From Mucilaginibacter sp. (GTDB lineage Bacteria > Bacteroidota > Bacteroidia > Sphingobacteriales > Sphingobacteriaceae): a stretch of 19,420 bases of DNA. Position 1 is the first letter of the stretch, and every line of letters begins with the position of its first letter. A program made the position numbers and the translations under genes. The notes below the pieces were generated by a model. That model was given only the letters and a program-made list of their open reading frames with translations, was not told where the DNA came from and ran no database searches. Where the stretch lies: positions 1 to 19,420 of the forward strand of contig JAICXZ010000003.1 of assembly GCA_025934475.1 (NCBI GenBank), in the 5' to 3' direction. Of the stretch, positions 8,384 through 15,946 are shown piece by piece.

Positions 8384-9580
8384 ATGGGATTCAAAAGACT
8401 AATAAACTCTAAGAAAATACTCGCGGCTTTTGCGGCAGTTATGCTGATGAGCACCAACGCGGTTATGGCCGCTGATGCCGCAGCAACACCGGCAGCCGGA
8501 GCGGCAGCCACGGATAGCGGCGATATGTGGCTGGGCGTAGCTTACTATGTATTGTTGTTCCTGCTCGGATGTGTAATTATAGCTGTAATCGGTAAGATAT
8601 TGAAAGTGTATGACCTCACTTTGAAGATGCAGGGCAAAAAGGGTATTAACTGGAATAATATCATCGGTATTTTCTGTATCATATTCCTGGTTGCCGGATT
8701 ATATGGAGCTTATTGGTCATTTACAGAACAAGGAACTCAAATACTTCCTGAGCCTGCGTCGGAGCATGGTGTACAGATCGACCAAATGTTCTGGGTTACT
8801 ACAGCAATCACAACTTTTGTGTTTGTAATTACCCAGATACTTCTATTTGGCTTCCTGTTCAAATATCGCGGTTCTGAAAAGCGTAAAGCTTATTACTATC
8901 CGCACAACAATACCATCGAAAAAGTCTGGACCATCATCCCTGCTATCGTGTTGACGATATTGGTGGTGTTTGGTTTCTTCACCTGGCGCAAAGTGACTAA
9001 CACTACCGAAGTAAAGGGTGATATCAATATCGATGTTACCGCTCACCAGTTTGCCTGGGAGATTCGTTATCCCGGTAAAGACGGTAAATTGGGCCAGACG
9101 GATTATCAGCGTTTTTATTCTGTTGCCAACAATTTGGCGGTAAGTCCAAAAGACAGAAATAGCTATGATGACCTGAGGGCAGATACGCTGGTATTGCCAT
9201 TAGGAAAATCGATCAGGATTAATATTCATGCACAAGATGTTATCCATAGCTTTTATATGCCGCATTTTCGCGTGCAGATGAACGCAGTTCCCGGATTACC
9301 AACATTCTTCAAATTTGTGCCAACCATTACAACTGAGCAGATGCGCCAGAGGCTTAATGATCCTAACTTCGAATATCTGTTGTATTGCAACAAAATTTGT
9401 GGCGGCGGTCACTACAACATGCAAAAGGTAGTGCGCGTAGTTTCGGAAGTGGAATACCAGGAATGGCTTTCGCATCAGAAACCGTACGTGAACGACCAGG
9501 TTAAGCAGGAGTGGAAGCTGGCAGAGGCAAGCGACAAGAAAACGCCAACAGAGAGCAATAGGGTAGCATTAAATAATTAA
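8384..9580 (+). CDS. coxB: Cytochrome c oxidase subunit II (CuA), four-helix Bacteroidota form
   Basis: Electron-entry subunit holding the binuclear CuA centre, 398 aa from ATG 8384. A TTG at 8348 is in frame, but ATG 8384 is preferred because it opens directly on a signal peptide (MGFKRLINSKK then a hydrophobic run). After an Ala-rich stretch there are four hydrophobic segments (about residues 48-73, 88-110, 132-158, 178-198), two more than classical subunit II. The C-terminal cupredoxin domain carries His288, Cys335, Cys339, His343 and Met346 in CNKICGGGHYNM, the CxxxCxxxHxxM pattern. Lys337 replaces the usual Glu of CSEIC, whose backbone carbonyl binds copper, so the site should still form. 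There is no fused cytochrome c domain (no CxxCH), so electrons must come from ActA/ActE or a soluble cytochrome. coxA starts 18 bases later. Confidence 0.95.
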   Translation: MGFKRLINSKKILAAFAAVMLMSTNAVMAADAAATPAAGAAATDSGDMWLGVAYYVLLFLLGCVIIAVIGKILKVYDLTLKMQGKKGINWNNIIGIFCIIFLVAGLYGAYWSFTEQGTQILPEPASEHGVQIDQMFWVTTAITTFVFVITQILLFGFLFKYRGSEKRKAYYYPHNNTIEKVWTIIPAIVLTILVVFGFFTWRKVTNTTEVKGDINIDVTAHQFAWEIRYPGKDGKLGQTDYQRFYSVANNLAVSPKDRNSYDDLRADTLVLPLGKSIRINIHAQDVIHSFYMPHFRVQMNAVPGLPTFFKFVPTITTEQMRQRLNDPNFEYLLYCNKICGGGHYNMQKVVRVVSEVEYQEWLSHQKPYVNDQVKQEWKLAEASDKKTPTESNRVALNN

Positions 9581-9598
9581 TAAATAAGTATAGCGATT

Positions 9599-11482
9599 AT
9601 GTCAACAGTAGCAGTTCACGATCACAGCGTATCTCATGATCACGATCATGAACACCATCATCACGACACTTTTATAACAAAATACGTTTTCAGCCAGGAT
9701 CACAAGATGATCGCCAAACAATTCCTGATCACAGGTATTACGATGGCCGTTATCGCAATGCTGTTATCTATCCTTTTCAGGATTCAATTGGCTTATCCTG
9801 ACAAGACTTTTCCATTACTGACCACTTTGCTGGGTCGTTTTGCTCCTAACGGTCGTCTTGATCCGGAGTTCTACCTTTCGCTGGTAACCATACACGGTAC
9901 CATCATGGTGTTCTTCGTATTGACAGCCGGTTTGAGCGGTACCTTCAGTAACCTGCTTATTCCATTGCAGGTAGGTGCCCGCGATATGGCGTCTCCATTT
10001 GTGAATATGCTTTCATACTGGTTCTTTTTCGGCGCCAGCATCGTAATGCTTTCTTCATTCTTTGTTCAAAAAGGCCCTGCAGGAGCAGGATGGACCATCT
10101 ATCCTCCACTGTCTGCTTTGCCTAAAGCAATGAAGGGTTCTGAAATGGGTATGACGCTGTGGCTCATCAGTATGGTTATGTTCATCGCTTCTTCGCTGAT
10201 GGGTGGTATCAACTACGTGAGTACAGTATTAAACATGCGTACCAAAGGTATGGACCTTTGGAAAATGCCGCTTACTGTTTGGGCATTCTTCCTGACTGCT
10301 ATCCTGGGTATCCTTTCATTCCCTGTACTGGTTGCAGGCGTTGTTCTGCTAATATTCGACCGCAGCTTTGGTACCAGCTTCTATCTTTCTGACATCGTAA
10401 TGAACGGCAAACTATTGCCATACTCCGGTGGTAGCCCAATCCTGTTCCAGCACTTGTTCTGGTTCCTGGGTCACCCGGAAGTATATATCGTAATTATGCC
10501 GGCGATGGGTATTTCGTCGGAGATCATCGCGGTTAACGCACGGAAACCAATCTTTGGTTACCATGCAATGGTTTACTCGCTTATCGGTATCAGTACTCTT
10601 TCGTTTATCGTATGGGGTCACCACATGTTTGTTACCGGTATGAATCCGTTCCTTGGCGGTGTGTTCATGATCACAACGCTGATCATCGCTGTACCTTCGG
10701 CGGTAAAAACATTTAACTGGATCGCTACAATCTGGCGTGGAAACATAAGGTTTACGCCTGCGATGCTTTTCGCTATCGGTCTGGTATCATTCTTTATCTC
10801 GGGTGGTGTTACCGGTATCTTCCTGGGTAACTCAGCGCTCGATATTCCATTGCACGATACTTATTTCGTTGTTGCCCACTTCCACCTGGTAATGGGTTCT
10901 GCAGCGATCTTCGGTATGCTTGCCGGTGTTTATCACTGGTTCCCGAAATTATTTGCCGGCCGTTTGATGGACGAAAAATTGGGATACTTCCACTTCTGGG
11001 TAACTTTTATTTGTGCATACCTGGTATTCTTCCCGATGCACTTTATGGGCCTCGACGGTGTTCCTCGTCGTTATTATGCAATGACGGAGTTCCCTGCATT
11101 TAATCACTGGCTTTCGGTGAACACCTTTATTACATGGGCAGCCATTGTTGCGGCTTTGGCTCAGGTATCATTCCTGTACAACTTCTTCAGCTCTATCTTC
11201 TTCGGTAAACGTGCGACTCAGAATCCATGGAATGCCAATACGCTGGAGTGGACAGCACCTATGGAGCACATCCACGGCAACTGGCGGGGAGATATTCCAA
11301 CAGTTTATCGTTGGCCATATGACTACAGCAAGCCTGGTCATGACGAGGACTTTATCCCTCAAACTGTGCCACTTTCTGAAACAATGAGTTCGAACTTGCC
11401 TCATGATTTCGAGGATAACCCTGCTGGTCTCGAAATATATAATGAATGGGCTAAAGCCAACAGGCCCAGTGAGGTAAAATAA
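9599..11482 (+). CDS. coxA: Cytochrome c oxidase subunit I, A1-type heme-copper oxidase
   Basis: Catalytic subunit of 627 aa that reduces O2 at the heme a3-CuB site. Visible ligands: His99 (HGTIM, heme a), His292 with Tyr296 (GHPEVY, CuB His-Tyr cross-link), His341/His342 (WGHHM, CuB), His427 (heme a3) and His429 (heme a) in VAHFH. Glu294 in GHPEVY, with Asp129 and Asn136 (DMASPFVN), marks an A1-type D channel. A Lys in SAVKTF matches the K-channel lysine. At least twelve hydrophobic helices follow a His-rich N terminus, with nine His among residues 7-22 alternating with Asp/Glu. A soluble C-terminal extension of about 80 residues resembles other Bacteroidota subunit I proteins. It is the last gene before a 150-base gap with a long inverted repeat. 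Confidence 0.98.
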   Translation: MSTVAVHDHSVSHDHDHEHHHHDTFITKYVFSQDHKMIAKQFLITGITMAVIAMLLSILFRIQLAYPDKTFPLLTTLLGRFAPNGRLDPEFYLSLVTIHGTIMVFFVLTAGLSGTFSNLLIPLQVGARDMASPFVNMLSYWFFFGASIVMLSSFFVQKGPAGAGWTIYPPLSALPKAMKGSEMGMTLWLISMVMFIASSLMGGINYVSTVLNMRTKGMDLWKMPLTVWAFFLTAILGILSFPVLVAGVVLLIFDRSFGTSFYLSDIVMNGKLLPYSGGSPILFQHLFWFLGHPEVYIVIMPAMGISSEIIAVNARKPIFGYHAMVYSLIGISTLSFIVWGHHMFVTGMNPFLGGVFMITTLIIAVPSAVKTFNWIATIWRGNIRFTPAMLFAIGLVSFFISGGVTGIFLGNSALDIPLHDTYFVVAHFHLVMGSAAIFGMLAGVYHWFPKLFAGRLMDEKLGYFHFWVTFICAYLVFFPMHFMGLDGVPRRYYAMTEFPAFNHWLSVNTFITWAAIVAALAQVSFLYNFFSSIFFGKRATQNPWNANTLEWTAPMEHIHGNWRGDIPTVYRWPYDYSKPGHDEDFIPQTVPLSETMSSNLPHDFEDNPAGLEIYNEWAKANRPSEVK

Positions 11483-11500
11483 ATATTGCTACTCTGATCT

Positions 11501-11616
11501 TTTAGGGTATCTGCTAAAAGTCTTGAGTTCTGAGTCTTTAGTCTTGAGTCGAAAAGCAAAATGCCTTTGACTTGTGGCTAAAGACTTTTGACTTTAAGCT
11601 TAGCAAATACCCTAAA
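11501..11616. repeat. Long imperfect hairpin between coxA and ctaA
   Basis: Nested inverted repeats fill the gap. The outer arms 11501-11517 and 11600-11616 match at 16 of 17 positions (TTTAGGGTATCTGCTAA against TTAGCAAATACCCTAAA). Inside these, AAAGTC 11517-11522 pairs with GACTTT 11590-11595, and AGTCTTTAG 11533-11541 pairs perfectly with CTAAAGACT 11578-11586. The right arm can instead form a small local hairpin, CCTAA 11611-11615 with TTAGG 11620-11624, ending 8 bases before the ctaA ATG, so two exclusive folds are possible. It could act as an attenuator, a processing site or a terminator-like element. That role is inferred. Confidence 0.7.
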
Positions 11617-11632
11617 TTTTTAGGTATTTTAA

Positions 11633-12691
11633 ATGAATACAACAGCACCCAAAAATAGGTTTCAAAAAACCAATCTGATTACCATCATCCTGCTCTTTAT
11701 AGTGATATTGGCAGGTGCTGTTGTACGGAGCACCGGCTCCGGGATGGGGTGCCCCGACTGGCCCCGCTGCTTCGGTTGCGTGGTACCGCCCACGGACGCT
11801 TCCCAACTTCCCAAAGATTATAAAGAAAAGTACGTTGCCGGCCGCGTAAGGAAGAATTTGCATTTCGCAAAGTCACTCGACCTTTTTGGATTCCATGACC
11901 TTGCTACACGTTTGCGCCAGGATAAATCCATTTTGGTTCCGGAAGAGTTTAATGCCGCCAAAACCTGGACCGAGTATGTTAACAGGCTGGCGGGAGTAGC
12001 CGCAGGTTTTGCAATGATATTTACCGCAATATTCTCGTTCAAATACTGGAAGAGAATGAAGTCAGTCACGATACTGAGCGTGTTTAACCTGATTTTAGTA
12101 GGCTTCCAGGGGTGGCTGGGTTCGATAGTAGTTTCTACCAACCTGGTGCCATGGATTGTAACTGTTCACATGCTGCTGGCTTTAGCGTTATTGGCGATTG
12201 CTATTTGGACCTATCATGCGGTGAAGGTTGAAGGTAAGCCCGAGGTTAAAGCGGCAGGTATCATTAAAGTTGTTACACTCATCGGCATCGCGATAAGCCT
12301 CACTCAAATCGTTTTTGGAACAGACGTGCGCGAACAAATTGATATAGTATCGGCCCGTTTGAGCCAATACCGTAACGGATGGATCAACAGTGTTGGCGAT
12401 ATATTTCCAGAGCATCGCGATTTAGCGATTTTGGTATTGTTTGCCAACATCATGTTATATGCACTCGTTCGCCGGCATTTCAACCGGCACTCAGTACAAC
12501 AACAACTGATGAGCTTTACATTCCTGATTATCATGTTGCAGATTGTCACAGGCATAGCGTTGTCATACTTGTCACTGCCACCTGTCGCTCAGATACTGCA
12601 TGTGCTGCTGGCCTGCCTGATGTTTGGCGCTCAATTTTATTTACTGCTGAATCTTTACAGGTCGGCTAATGTAGCGGAGGTGCGCCGATGA
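11633..12691 (+). CDS. ctaA: Heme A synthase (CtaA/COX15 family)
   Basis: Integral membrane monooxygenase of 352 aa that converts heme O to heme A for the aa3 oxidase. It has about eight hydrophobic segments in two halves. The first periplasmic loop carries the family motif SGMGCPDWPRC, with Cys40, Cys46 and Cys49. Conserved His are seen at 179 (VHMLLA), 261 (EHRDLA) and 323 (LHVLLA), plus the QIVFGTDVRE motif. The usual EyxHR motif of the second helix reads EYVNR here: Glu114 is kept but the His position is Asn117. It starts just after the 11501-11616 hairpin. Its stop overlaps the ctaB start by 4 bases (ATGA), so the two heme A enzymes are translationally coupled. Confidence 0.95.
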   Translation: MNTTAPKNRFQKTNLITIILLFIVILAGAVVRSTGSGMGCPDWPRCFGCVVPPTDASQLPKDYKEKYVAGRVRKNLHFAKSLDLFGFHDLATRLRQDKSILVPEEFNAAKTWTEYVNRLAGVAAGFAMIFTAIFSFKYWKRMKSVTILSVFNLILVGFQGWLGSIVVSTNLVPWIVTVHMLLALALLAIAIWTYHAVKVEGKPEVKAAGIIKVVTLIGIAISLTQIVFGTDVREQIDIVSARLSQYRNGWINSVGDIFPEHRDLAILVLFANIMLYALVRRHFNRHSVQQQLMSFTFLIIMLQIVTGIALSYLSLPPVAQILHVLLACLMFGAQFYLLLNLYRSANVAEVRR

Positions 12692-13548
12692 GTTGGAAGG
12701 ATTTCTCTAAGCTGATTAAATTCAGGCTTACATTTTTAGTGGTATTCTCGGCGTCAGTTACATTCCTCATTGGAAGTAAGGCAACCGGTAACCCTATCAA
12801 CTGGGTGCATTGGGGCAAACTGATCATTGGTGGCTTCCTGGTGACTGGTGCCGCTAATTGCTTCAACGAGATCATCGAAAAAGACCTCGACAAGTTGATG
12901 AAGCGTACCAAAGATCGACCTATCCCTGCAGGACATTTGACTACGGGTCAGGCGCTCATTCTTGGTTTGATGATGGGGATAATTGGCACTTATCTTTTGC
13001 AGAGTCTTAACCTTACGACGGGCCTGTTATCGGTATTTTCGATTTTATTCTACGCTTTTGCCTATACCCCGCTCAAACGTATCTCTCCAATAGCCGTATT
13101 TGTAGGAGCGATACCAGGCGCTTTGCCGCCTTTGATCGGTTATGTGGCCGGGTATGGAACTGTGGACGAGATAGCGCTGATCGTATTCGGAATCCAATTT
13201 GTATGGCAGTTCCCGCATTTCTGGGCCATAGCCTGGGTGTTGGATGATGATTATAAGCTCGCTGGTTTCAGGCTGTTGCCAACCGGCAAACGTGATCTTG
13301 GTAGCGCGATATTTACGTTTATATCTACGGTGATACTGGTTCCGGTAAGTATGTTGCCCAGCCTCTATCACCACGCGTCTGATTGGGTAGGCTATGTGTC
13401 ATTAGCGTTGAGTTTAGTATTTTTGTACTTCGCTTTGATACTTCTGATTAAGCGGGATATTCCGTCGGCAAAAAAGGTGATGTTTACCTCATTCTTTTAC
13501 CTGCCGGTAGTTCAATTAATATTTTTATTTGGTTTTATAGGAAAGTGA
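12688..13548 (+). CDS. ctaB: Protoheme IX farnesyltransferase (heme O synthase)
   Basis: UbiA-family membrane prenyltransferase of 286 aa that adds a farnesyl group to heme b to make heme O, the substrate of CtaA. The first prenyl-diphosphate/Mg site reads NEIIEKDLDKLMKRT followed by DRP, the CtaB signature, with Glu at the first acidic position of the usual NxxxDxxxD. The second polar region reads WVLDDDYKLAGFRLLP. About eight to nine hydrophobic segments cover the protein. The start overlaps the ctaA stop, and the next gene begins one base after the stop. Length is typical for the family. Confidence 0.96.
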   Translation: MSWKDFSKLIKFRLTFLVVFSASVTFLIGSKATGNPINWVHWGKLIIGGFLVTGAANCFNEIIEKDLDKLMKRTKDRPIPAGHLTTGQALILGLMMGIIGTYLLQSLNLTTGLLSVFSILFYAFAYTPLKRISPIAVFVGAIPGALPPLIGYVAGYGTVDEIALIVFGIQFVWQFPHFWAIAWVLDDDYKLAGFRLLPTGKRDLGSAIFTFISTVILVPVSMLPSLYHHASDWVGYVSLALSLVFLYFALILLIKRDIPSAKKVMFTSFFYLPVVQLIFLFGFIGK

Positions 13549-13549
13549 A

Positions 13550-14134
13550 ATGATGATGGCCCAAATTCAACAGAAAGAAGACAGACTGAGCCTGCAACCC
13601 AAGAAATTTGTAATGTGGTTGTTCGTGTTCGCGTCGTTTATGATCTTCGCGGCGCTCACCAGTGGTTTTATGGTCTATGCCGGTGGCAGAGGACATGCAC
13701 TGAATGTGATATTGCCCAATATTTTTATGTATAGCACCGGCGTGCTGATAATAAGCAGCGTAACGTTGTTCCTGGCGACGCGTGCGACTAAGCGACAGGA
13801 AGTTTCGAAACAGCGTCTTTTTATAACGCTAACCATGATTTTGGGTGTTATATTCTTCGGATTGCAAATCGACGGCTGGCGAATATTGACGGAGATGAAC
13901 ATCTTCTTTGTTGAGCCTAATGCCTCAAGATCGTTCATTTATATATTTACAGGTGTACATTTACTACACATTATCGCGGGTTTATTGTTATTAACAAGCG
14001 CGCTTTATACTACTTACCGCAGCAAACCACAGTCCATAATACAATTTCGACTGGAAATAGCCTCAATATTTTGGCATTTTCTCGATATTATATGGATTTA
14101 TTTATATGTCTTTTTACTTTTGAACCAGAATTAA
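13550..14134 (+). CDS. Heme-copper oxidase subunit III, first (divergent) paralogue
   Basis: Five-helix membrane protein of 194 aa in the cytochrome oxidase subunit III family. The last helix keeps the family pattern WHFLDIIW, and helix 4 keeps the GVHLLH motif. Two positions that are acidic in other subunit III proteins are not acidic here: the helix 1 site (Glu90 in bovine, SE) reads AS, and the helix 3 Q-x-x-E-W reads QIDGW. It is followed 21 bases later by a second subunit III gene that keeps both acids, so this copy may have a structural role. Three consecutive ATG codons begin the frame (13550, 13553, 13556), leaving the exact start uncertain by up to two residues. The gene begins one base after the ctaB stop. 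Confidence 0.9.
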   Translation: MMMAQIQQKEDRLSLQPKKFVMWLFVFASFMIFAALTSGFMVYAGGRGHALNVILPNIFMYSTGVLIISSVTLFLATRATKRQEVSKQRLFITLTMILGVIFFGLQIDGWRILTEMNIFFVEPNASRSFIYIFTGVHLLHIIAGLLLLTSALYTTYRSKPQSIIQFRLEIASIFWHFLDIIWIYLYVFLLLNQN

Positions 14135-14155
14135 TCAACCTACAAACTAGTACAA

Positions 14156-14881
14156 ATGAGTACACAAGCATCTTCAATAGACCACGTTAAAACCACACCC
14201 TGGGCAGGTGGCAGATCGCCATTCTCTGTTGAGTACGGGAAAATAATGATGTGGTTTTTCCTGCTCTCCGACGCATTTACGTTTTCATCGTTACTGATAT
14301 CTTACGGTGCATTACGTTTCAGCTCGGCAGCATGGCCCGCACCGGATATCGTTTTCAAGGCTTTCCCTTATGTAAGCGAAAACGCGCCACTGGTGTTTGT
14401 GGGTTTAATGACATTCATCCTCATCATGAGTTCGGTAACCATGGTACTTGCTGTTGAAGCCGGTCACCGCGGTGCAAAGAACGAAGTAGTTAAATGGATG
14501 CTCTGGACCATTCTTGGTGGTCTGATGTTTTTGGGTTGTCAGGCCCTGGAATGGACGCACTTGCACAGTGAAGGATTTTGGTGGGGAAGCGTGCCTCCTC
14601 TTGAAAAATTGCAGGAATTTTTTAGCGCCGATAGTCATGCCAATGCGGTTGTAATGACAACCTATGGCCATCAATTTGCGAACTTGTTTTTCACAATTAC
14701 CGGTTTCCACGGTTTCCACGTGTTCAGTGGCGTTGTGATTAATATCATAATCACTATTAATGTGCTGAAAGGCACTTACGAAAAGCGCGGCAGCTACCTG
14801 ATGGTTGAGAAGATCGGCCTTTACTGGCACTTTGTAGACCTGGTTTGGGTGTTCGTGTTTACCTTCTTTTACCTTGTTTAA
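14156..14881 (+). CDS. ctaE: Cytochrome c oxidase subunit III, second paralogue
   Basis: Five-helix subunit III of 241 aa. It stabilises subunit I and lines the lipid/O2 access route in aa3 oxidases. Family features: a helix 1 acidic residue (LLSDAF, Asp where bovine has Glu90), the helix 3 motif FLGCQALEW, the GFHGFHVFSG helix, and the terminal WHFVDLVWVF. A loop of about 30 residues between helices 3 and 4 (HSEGFWWGSVPP onward) is characteristic of Bacteroidota copies. It follows the divergent first subunit III gene after 21 bases and precedes the subunit IV gene by 11 bases. Confidence 0.95.
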   Translation: MSTQASSIDHVKTTPWAGGRSPFSVEYGKIMMWFFLLSDAFTFSSLLISYGALRFSSAAWPAPDIVFKAFPYVSENAPLVFVGLMTFILIMSSVTMVLAVEAGHRGAKNEVVKWMLWTILGGLMFLGCQALEWTHLHSEGFWWGSVPPLEKLQEFFSADSHANAVVMTTYGHQFANLFFTITGFHGFHVFSGVVINIIITINVLKGTYEKRGSYLMVEKIGLYWHFVDLVWVFVFTFFYLV

Positions 14882-14892
14882 AAATTTGAATT

Positions 14893-15240
14893 ATGTCATC
14901 AGAACATACGCATACAACTGATCATGCCGAGGAGCATGGCGAAACCATGACCAAAAAGAAGATCTGGCAGGTATTTTTCGTCCTGTTAGGTATTACTTGT
15001 GTTGAGTTTATGATTGCGCTTTACCTGGTACCGCACGGGGTTATTAAGGTGAATGTTGCTAATCCGGTTTATATTATACTGACTCTTGCAAAGGCCTTCT
15101 ATATTGTGGCCTACTTTATGCACCTTAAGTTTGAAAAAGTAGGTTTGATATTTTCTATAGTGGTGCCGGTGCTGTTTATAATCGGATTGATCCTGGTACT
15201 CACCAACGAGAGCCACCACTGGATCGATTTGAGACTGTAA
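14893..15240 (+). CDS. ctaF: Cytochrome c oxidase subunit IV (prokaryotic COX4 family)
   Basis: Small three-helix subunit of 115 aa. The hallmark AKAFYIVAYFMHLKFE stretch spans the second helix, as in prokaryotic oxidase subunit IV proteins. The N terminus is rich in His and acidic residues (HTHTTDHAEEHGE), echoing that of subunit I. No cofactor is expected; its role is structural stabilisation of the oxidase. Its TAA stop shares a base with the ATG of the next gene (TAATG at 15238-15242), indicating translational coupling with the SCO-like factor. Confidence 0.93.
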   Translation: MSSEHTHTTDHAEEHGETMTKKKIWQVFFVLLGITCVEFMIALYLVPHGVIKVNVANPVYIILTLAKAFYIVAYFMHLKFEKVGLIFSIVVPVLFIIGLILVLTNESHHWIDLRL

Positions 15241-15941
15241 TGATCAAGTTTCGCGTAATAAAAAAGATTTTAATCCTGGTATTTATATTATTTATACCGG
15301 GATTTTTCTATTATTTAATGACCAGCAGAGGTCAGAACCGGTATCATGCCCTCCGGGTTTTCGGCCCTAAGACGCCCGTAAAAAAATACGATAGCGCAAA
15401 GCGTAAATATGTCGTAGACACCATTTTTCATCAGATCGGTGATTTCAAGTTGACTGACCAGGATGGGAACGAAGTGTCACTTAAAGCCTTCCATGACAAG
15501 GTTACTGTGGTTGGTTTTTTCTATACCGGTTGCCCGACTCTGTGTAACACGATTAATGGCTATATCGACAGCCTTGATCGCAATTATGTACAAAGCAAAA
15601 TGGTGCAGTTCATGTCTATAACGGTCGATCCCAAACGCGATTCGGTAGGCGCCCTAAAAAAATATGCCGGAAAGTTTGCCGATCACGATGCTAAATGGAA
15701 ATTCCTGACAGGCGATACTGCCACCATTTACAACCTGGCCCGCAAGGGATTCCTTGTGAATGCGGTAGATGAAGGCAATGGTAATTTTATTTACTCCGAT
15801 CAGTTGATGCTGATTGATTCTCATAACCGCATCAGGGGCTATTATGCCGGCGCCTCGATAACCGATGTAACCCGGTTAAATGATGAGATTAAGGTTCTCG
15901 TAAAACAGGAGTTGCTCGAAAGAGACACGCCGATGTATTGA
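15240..15941 (+). CDS. SCO1/SenC-family protein with altered copper site
   Basis: Membrane-anchored periplasmic thioredoxin-fold protein of 233 aa. An N-terminal helix (residues about 8-28) is followed by a SCO domain beginning near FKLTDQDGNEV. The CxxxC motif, Cys98 and Cys102 in GCPTLC, is intact. SCO proteins normally bind copper with these two Cys plus a distal His about six residues before the LID strand. Here that segment reads NFIYSDQLMLID, so Tyr185 (codon 15792-15794, TAC) stands at the His position. Known SCO proteins deliver copper to CuA or reduce its Cys pair; loss of the His would favour the thiol-reductase role, though another ligand cannot be ruled out. Position right after the structural cox genes supports a role in CuA assembly. 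SCO family membership is firm; the function of this variant is inferred. Confidence 0.9.
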   Translation: MIKFRVIKKILILVFILFIPGFFYYLMTSRGQNRYHALRVFGPKTPVKKYDSAKRKYVVDTIFHQIGDFKLTDQDGNEVSLKAFHDKVTVVGFFYTGCPTLCNTINGYIDSLDRNYVQSKMVQFMSITVDPKRDSVGALKKYAGKFADHDAKWKFLTGDTATIYNLARKGFLVNAVDEGNGNFIYSDQLMLIDSHNRIRGYYAGASITDVTRLNDEIKVLVKQELLERDTPMY

Positions 15942-15946
15942 TTTCT

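Noticed and set aside
15938..15946. TTG start for the DUF420 gene overlapping the SCO stop
   Set aside because: ATG 15947 lies three codons later and opens on the usual short polar N terminus; TTG starts are uncommon.
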